A DNA stretch of 64,000 nt from Amphiduros pacificus (Eukaryota > Annelida > Polychaeta > Phyllodocida > Hesionidae), in contig OX439004.1 of assembly GCA_949316495.1 (NCBI GenBank), positions 45,308,447 to 45,372,446 of the forward strand, in the 5' to 3' direction. The notes under the pieces are model-generated. The model was not told the origin of the DNA, made no database searches, and saw only the letters and a list, made by a program, of their open reading frames with translations. Shown here in pieces: positions 60,644 to 64,000 of this stretch (position 1 is its first letter; each line of letters opens with the position of its first letter). Made by a program: the position numbers and the translations under genes.

Positions 60644-63600
60644 GTAAGTCTACATTTGTCTGCCTCAGTAAGCTATGAATTATACAGTTAACACAGGAGA
60701 CGCATATCCGCTTGTTACGACTCCAGACCATTTGCAGAATAACTTTTTCCTTTAATATTAGTCAAACTTCCTCTCAAATAACAGAACAATGCCCAAAGGC
60801 AGTGGCTGTCAAAAAAGTAAATAAATAAATAGATAAATGGCTGATCCAAATCAGAATTTATCTCTAAGGACTGCGTCAGCTTTAAATCACTTGATCTACA
60901 GAATTTTTAATGTAATGTTCCCTGACATTTTTCCAATGAACCTCAATAAGTGTGACCACCTGAACTGTTCCAAACTGATTTAATACAGCCAACCATTGAC
61001 TTGCATCACATTGGTCACTCTGGCATTACTGGTTGGTATGATGGAGCTTTATATATATCGAGGTTACAATTCTTATCAAATTATAATAGTAATATAAATT
61101 AACCAATGTAGAAAAATGGAATTTTATTCTTTTCATAATATTACAAATCTGAAAAACTGACAATAATTGATACTTACATAATTAAGGATATTCGAAGGAA
61201 TTTGATACTTCCGTATATTTGAGTGAATAGAAAACAAACACTTGCCATTCAACGTTTACTTCGGCTTTAAATGGTACAGAGATATAAAAAGATGCACCAA
61301 CCAATTGTGCAATATTTATGAGTGTCATGTTTATGGAAGGTAGAATATTTGAATTACACAGCCCATTTACGTGAATCTGACACTACATTGTAATGTTGAT
61401 AATATTTACCCAGGAGTGTGGCAAGTTTGAAGAATCAAGTTGCTTATCTTCACAATGAACAATGAGCATCTCCATTGCTATTGTTATAATAAGATGCACA
61501 GAACCAGAACTTTTGCTGACATCCGGCGAGATGACAATGTTGTGTGTATGGTGTATTGTGTTTCATATCATTTCAGATCTAACTTAAAACAAAGCAAACC
61601 TATTGACAGAAAGAATCTTATGGTGTACATTTAGAGGTGTCTGAGATAGTGTTTGGTTATGTTCTTGATGCTTCATCATGCAACGTTAAGTTGGAGATAA
61701 AGGCTTTGTGTGGAGAAAGTTTGAAATGCGTGAGTTTAAACAGCAAACAGCTTCGCGATAGAGTAGCACCTCCTCCGTAATGAAATCCATAGAAGGTACG
61801 AGTTGGCATGTTTTGACACACCTGTTATCTCACATAACGTAGTTTGTTGTCATGGAGATGAAAGAGCCACAGTTCCAAACCGAGCACAATCGAAATTCCC
61901 ACAATTCAGCACTGCACATCCTTCCTACTTCTCCACACGGTATTCCCAAAAATATAACACTTACATTTATAAGTGTGTATGTATATTTGTGTATCAATAG
62001 GTAAATATATACATTGAAAACACCGTGTTTTTGATATGAGAGAATTTCTAACAAATCCTTCTGTACTCTCATTCAGCCATAGTCTCGACTGTACATGAGC
62101 AGCTCAGAGCAGATGTTTTCTTCCCCACAAAGTAACACACTTGTTGAGCATCTCTTCCTCTGTACAAATGTCTACATGACGAGCAAACATGCAGATCTGT
62201 AAATTAATATGTTTGTAAATTTGAAAATTCTTTAACAGACTTTTGATTATGCCCGATACACAGGCAATTCAGCCATCAAAGTTAAAGTTGCAGCAATTGT
62301 GGATTGAATTATATAGTAAGACCAATTTCTTTACAATGTGAAAACTGAATATCGATAAAGTTGTTTTCTCATGTATTCATGTAATTTGAGAGATTGAAAG
62401 CAAAGCAACTCAGATACATTTGGCATTGCTTTGCAAGACTAAGGGTCTAAACAAAAACTTCTCTCCTCATCCCTTGTTCTCTGAGATGTTTTACACGAGA
62501 GCAGCTTGATCCCTTCACTGCCACAGACTGACTCTCAGAGTACACCGGGACTGCTGCTGAGACACACCGACACGCTCCTACAGCGAGGATGTCTCATGCG
62601 GCAGACACACACCAATCACCTGAAGATTTCTTAGAATCATCTCTCTATATGATTGGTGCCTTCTCAGAAAGAATCGGAGAAAACGAAGAAGATTTGTTAG
62701 TTGTTGTCAGTGATAGAAGGGGCCTTAACACTGGCAGTGTTTGCGCGGGATTGGCATGGGTCCACCTTGTTGTCTGAGGGGGCAGGGATTGCCAGCTCCA
62801 CATGTAATTAAGCAATCTTTGTGTTATATTGCCATTCCCAAGAGCAAAGCAGTGCTGAGTTTTATTCCTATTTGGTTTGACCTCTATTCACTGAATTCAC
62901 TTGTCGAAATGTATTTCTTAGAGTTGTTTAAAATGTCACGGGACATTCAACTATATAACAAAGCAATACTTGGCACTTGTCTTAATTCTTCTTTTTATAT
63001 CAGTTTTGCGCCATCCAATTCCCCACAAATCAAATACAAATGTATTACTTATGGATAAAAGCCAGTTATGGGAGGTGTTCATCTTGGTTTTAGTACGGCA
63101 GGAAATGTATGAAGGATGATATACGTCAACAATAGATGTGGAACAGTGATTCCTGTCACAACGTGCCACCAATCATTGACAATATCAAATGAATTATTGC
63201 AGAATCTACTGCCTGGGATGTAGTATGATTAAGTTGGAAATTCATTTTCATGCCAGGGTGGCAATTATGCAACCTTTAGTCTGCATTTCCGAGCTAATTC
63301 ACCATAAGGGCAATAAATGTACTGATGCCTCCGCGATAATGAAAGCGTCGCCCCGCCATCAGCATTCTCCCATTATCACACTGTTGCAGGGCGGGCAGAC
63401 TGTTTTAGGGCTGTTTTCTATTTAGCGAGTAGGTTTATTAATTTGGCTCACGTTGACCAGCCACTCAGACTGAATGACTCTGATAAACTGTACAGGCTAT
63501 TTGGAAAAGCCTATCAAAAGTTCTTCTATGAATATAAATGTATAAAATGCACAATTCTTCTTATCTTAATTTTGTTGATTTCCGTTTTATGTATAGGATA

Positions 63601-64000
63601 AGTGTTCTATATTTGCAAATTTATACGGTGAATGCTCAGCATCATGAGCAAAACGGCATGATCAAAATGAATAAAACAAGTGGTACAAATTGCAATATAA
63701 ATCACTCTTTGGAACTACAGGATGGGTGGACTTGTTTGTGAGTGCTACAAATTATGGTACTCTTTGGTCATTATAGATATATATCGGCAAAATCTATTTT
63801 GGTTTATATTGAGCCTAATATGTGTTGAGGGAAAATTGCAGAATGCAAATTTATACTTTCTCAAACTCTGAGGATACAATATAGTTGTATAACCATTTGG
63901 AAATGCTAGACTGTGGTTGTATCCCTTCATATTAGAATAAATGGTTGAAAAGCAAGTAAGATATTTATAGATTTGTGGCGTCTTTGTGTTTATATGAAAA
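60644..64000 (+). other. First intron of the right-hand gene (partial), no other exon seen
   Basis: No convincing exon on either strand. The open frame at 62589-62777 (MSHAADTHQSPEDFLESSLY...) starts with ATG but matches nothing I know and lacks clear splice borders. Confidence 0.4.

Noticed and set aside
62589-62777. Second exon of the right-hand gene
   Set aside because: Has its own ATG but no clear acceptor or donor and no recognisable domain.

Overview
The window looks like AT-rich nuclear DNA of an invertebrate animal. Genes are split into exons by long introns with GT-AG borders. Non-coding stretches are long and hold many minisatellites, short inverted-repeat DNA transposons, a 5'-truncated LINE and tRNA-like SINE heads. 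Nothing suggests a prokaryote or organelle. I cannot name the species; a marine lophotrochozoan or invertebrate deuterostome would fit.

The one gene I can reconstruct from first to last coding exon is a shugoshin (SGO) gene on the minus strand, 41258 down to 30511. It has ten coding exons whose splice phases all agree, giving a protein of about 1491 residues. It has the N-terminal SGO coiled coil (exons 2-3) and the C-terminal SGO box (exon 9). Between them lies a long charged region with four RRxTF repeats and an internal half-copy of the SGO box. Intron 1 (about 3.6 kb) is filled by a very large inverted repeat whose left arm was later hit by a 309-bp MITE.

A second gene enters from the right. 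At 60553-60643 (plus strand) there is a start codon, a signal-peptide-like coding stretch and a strong GTAAGT donor. This is probably the first coding exon of a secreted or membrane protein whose remaining exons lie outside the window.

Layout: 1-4650, three adjacent long tandem arrays (54-bp unit, 18/58-bp unit, 40-bp polypyrimidine unit); 4650-15000, mostly unannotated non-coding DNA; 15036-17396, a 43-bp array, a SINE-like head and a 1.5-kb TIR transposon; 21.2-22.9 kb, an inverted repeat, a decayed coding fragment and a degraded element copy; 25.7-27.45 kb, a GC-rich cluster of small hairpin elements; 30.5-41.3 kb, SGO; 44.8-46.7 kb, a degenerate tandem array holding a PIF/Harbinger-like element that was itself entered by an inverted copy of the same family; 51.3-52.2 kb, a 31-bp minisatellite; 55.4-56.4 kb, the 3' end of a LINE; 60.5 kb to the end, the signal-peptide exon and its first intron.

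The two genes show no obvious functional link. SGO protects centromeric cohesin; the second is unidentified. The most unusual material is the self-nested transposon, the SGO-intron foldback with its one-arm MITE, and the repeat structure inside the SGO protein.
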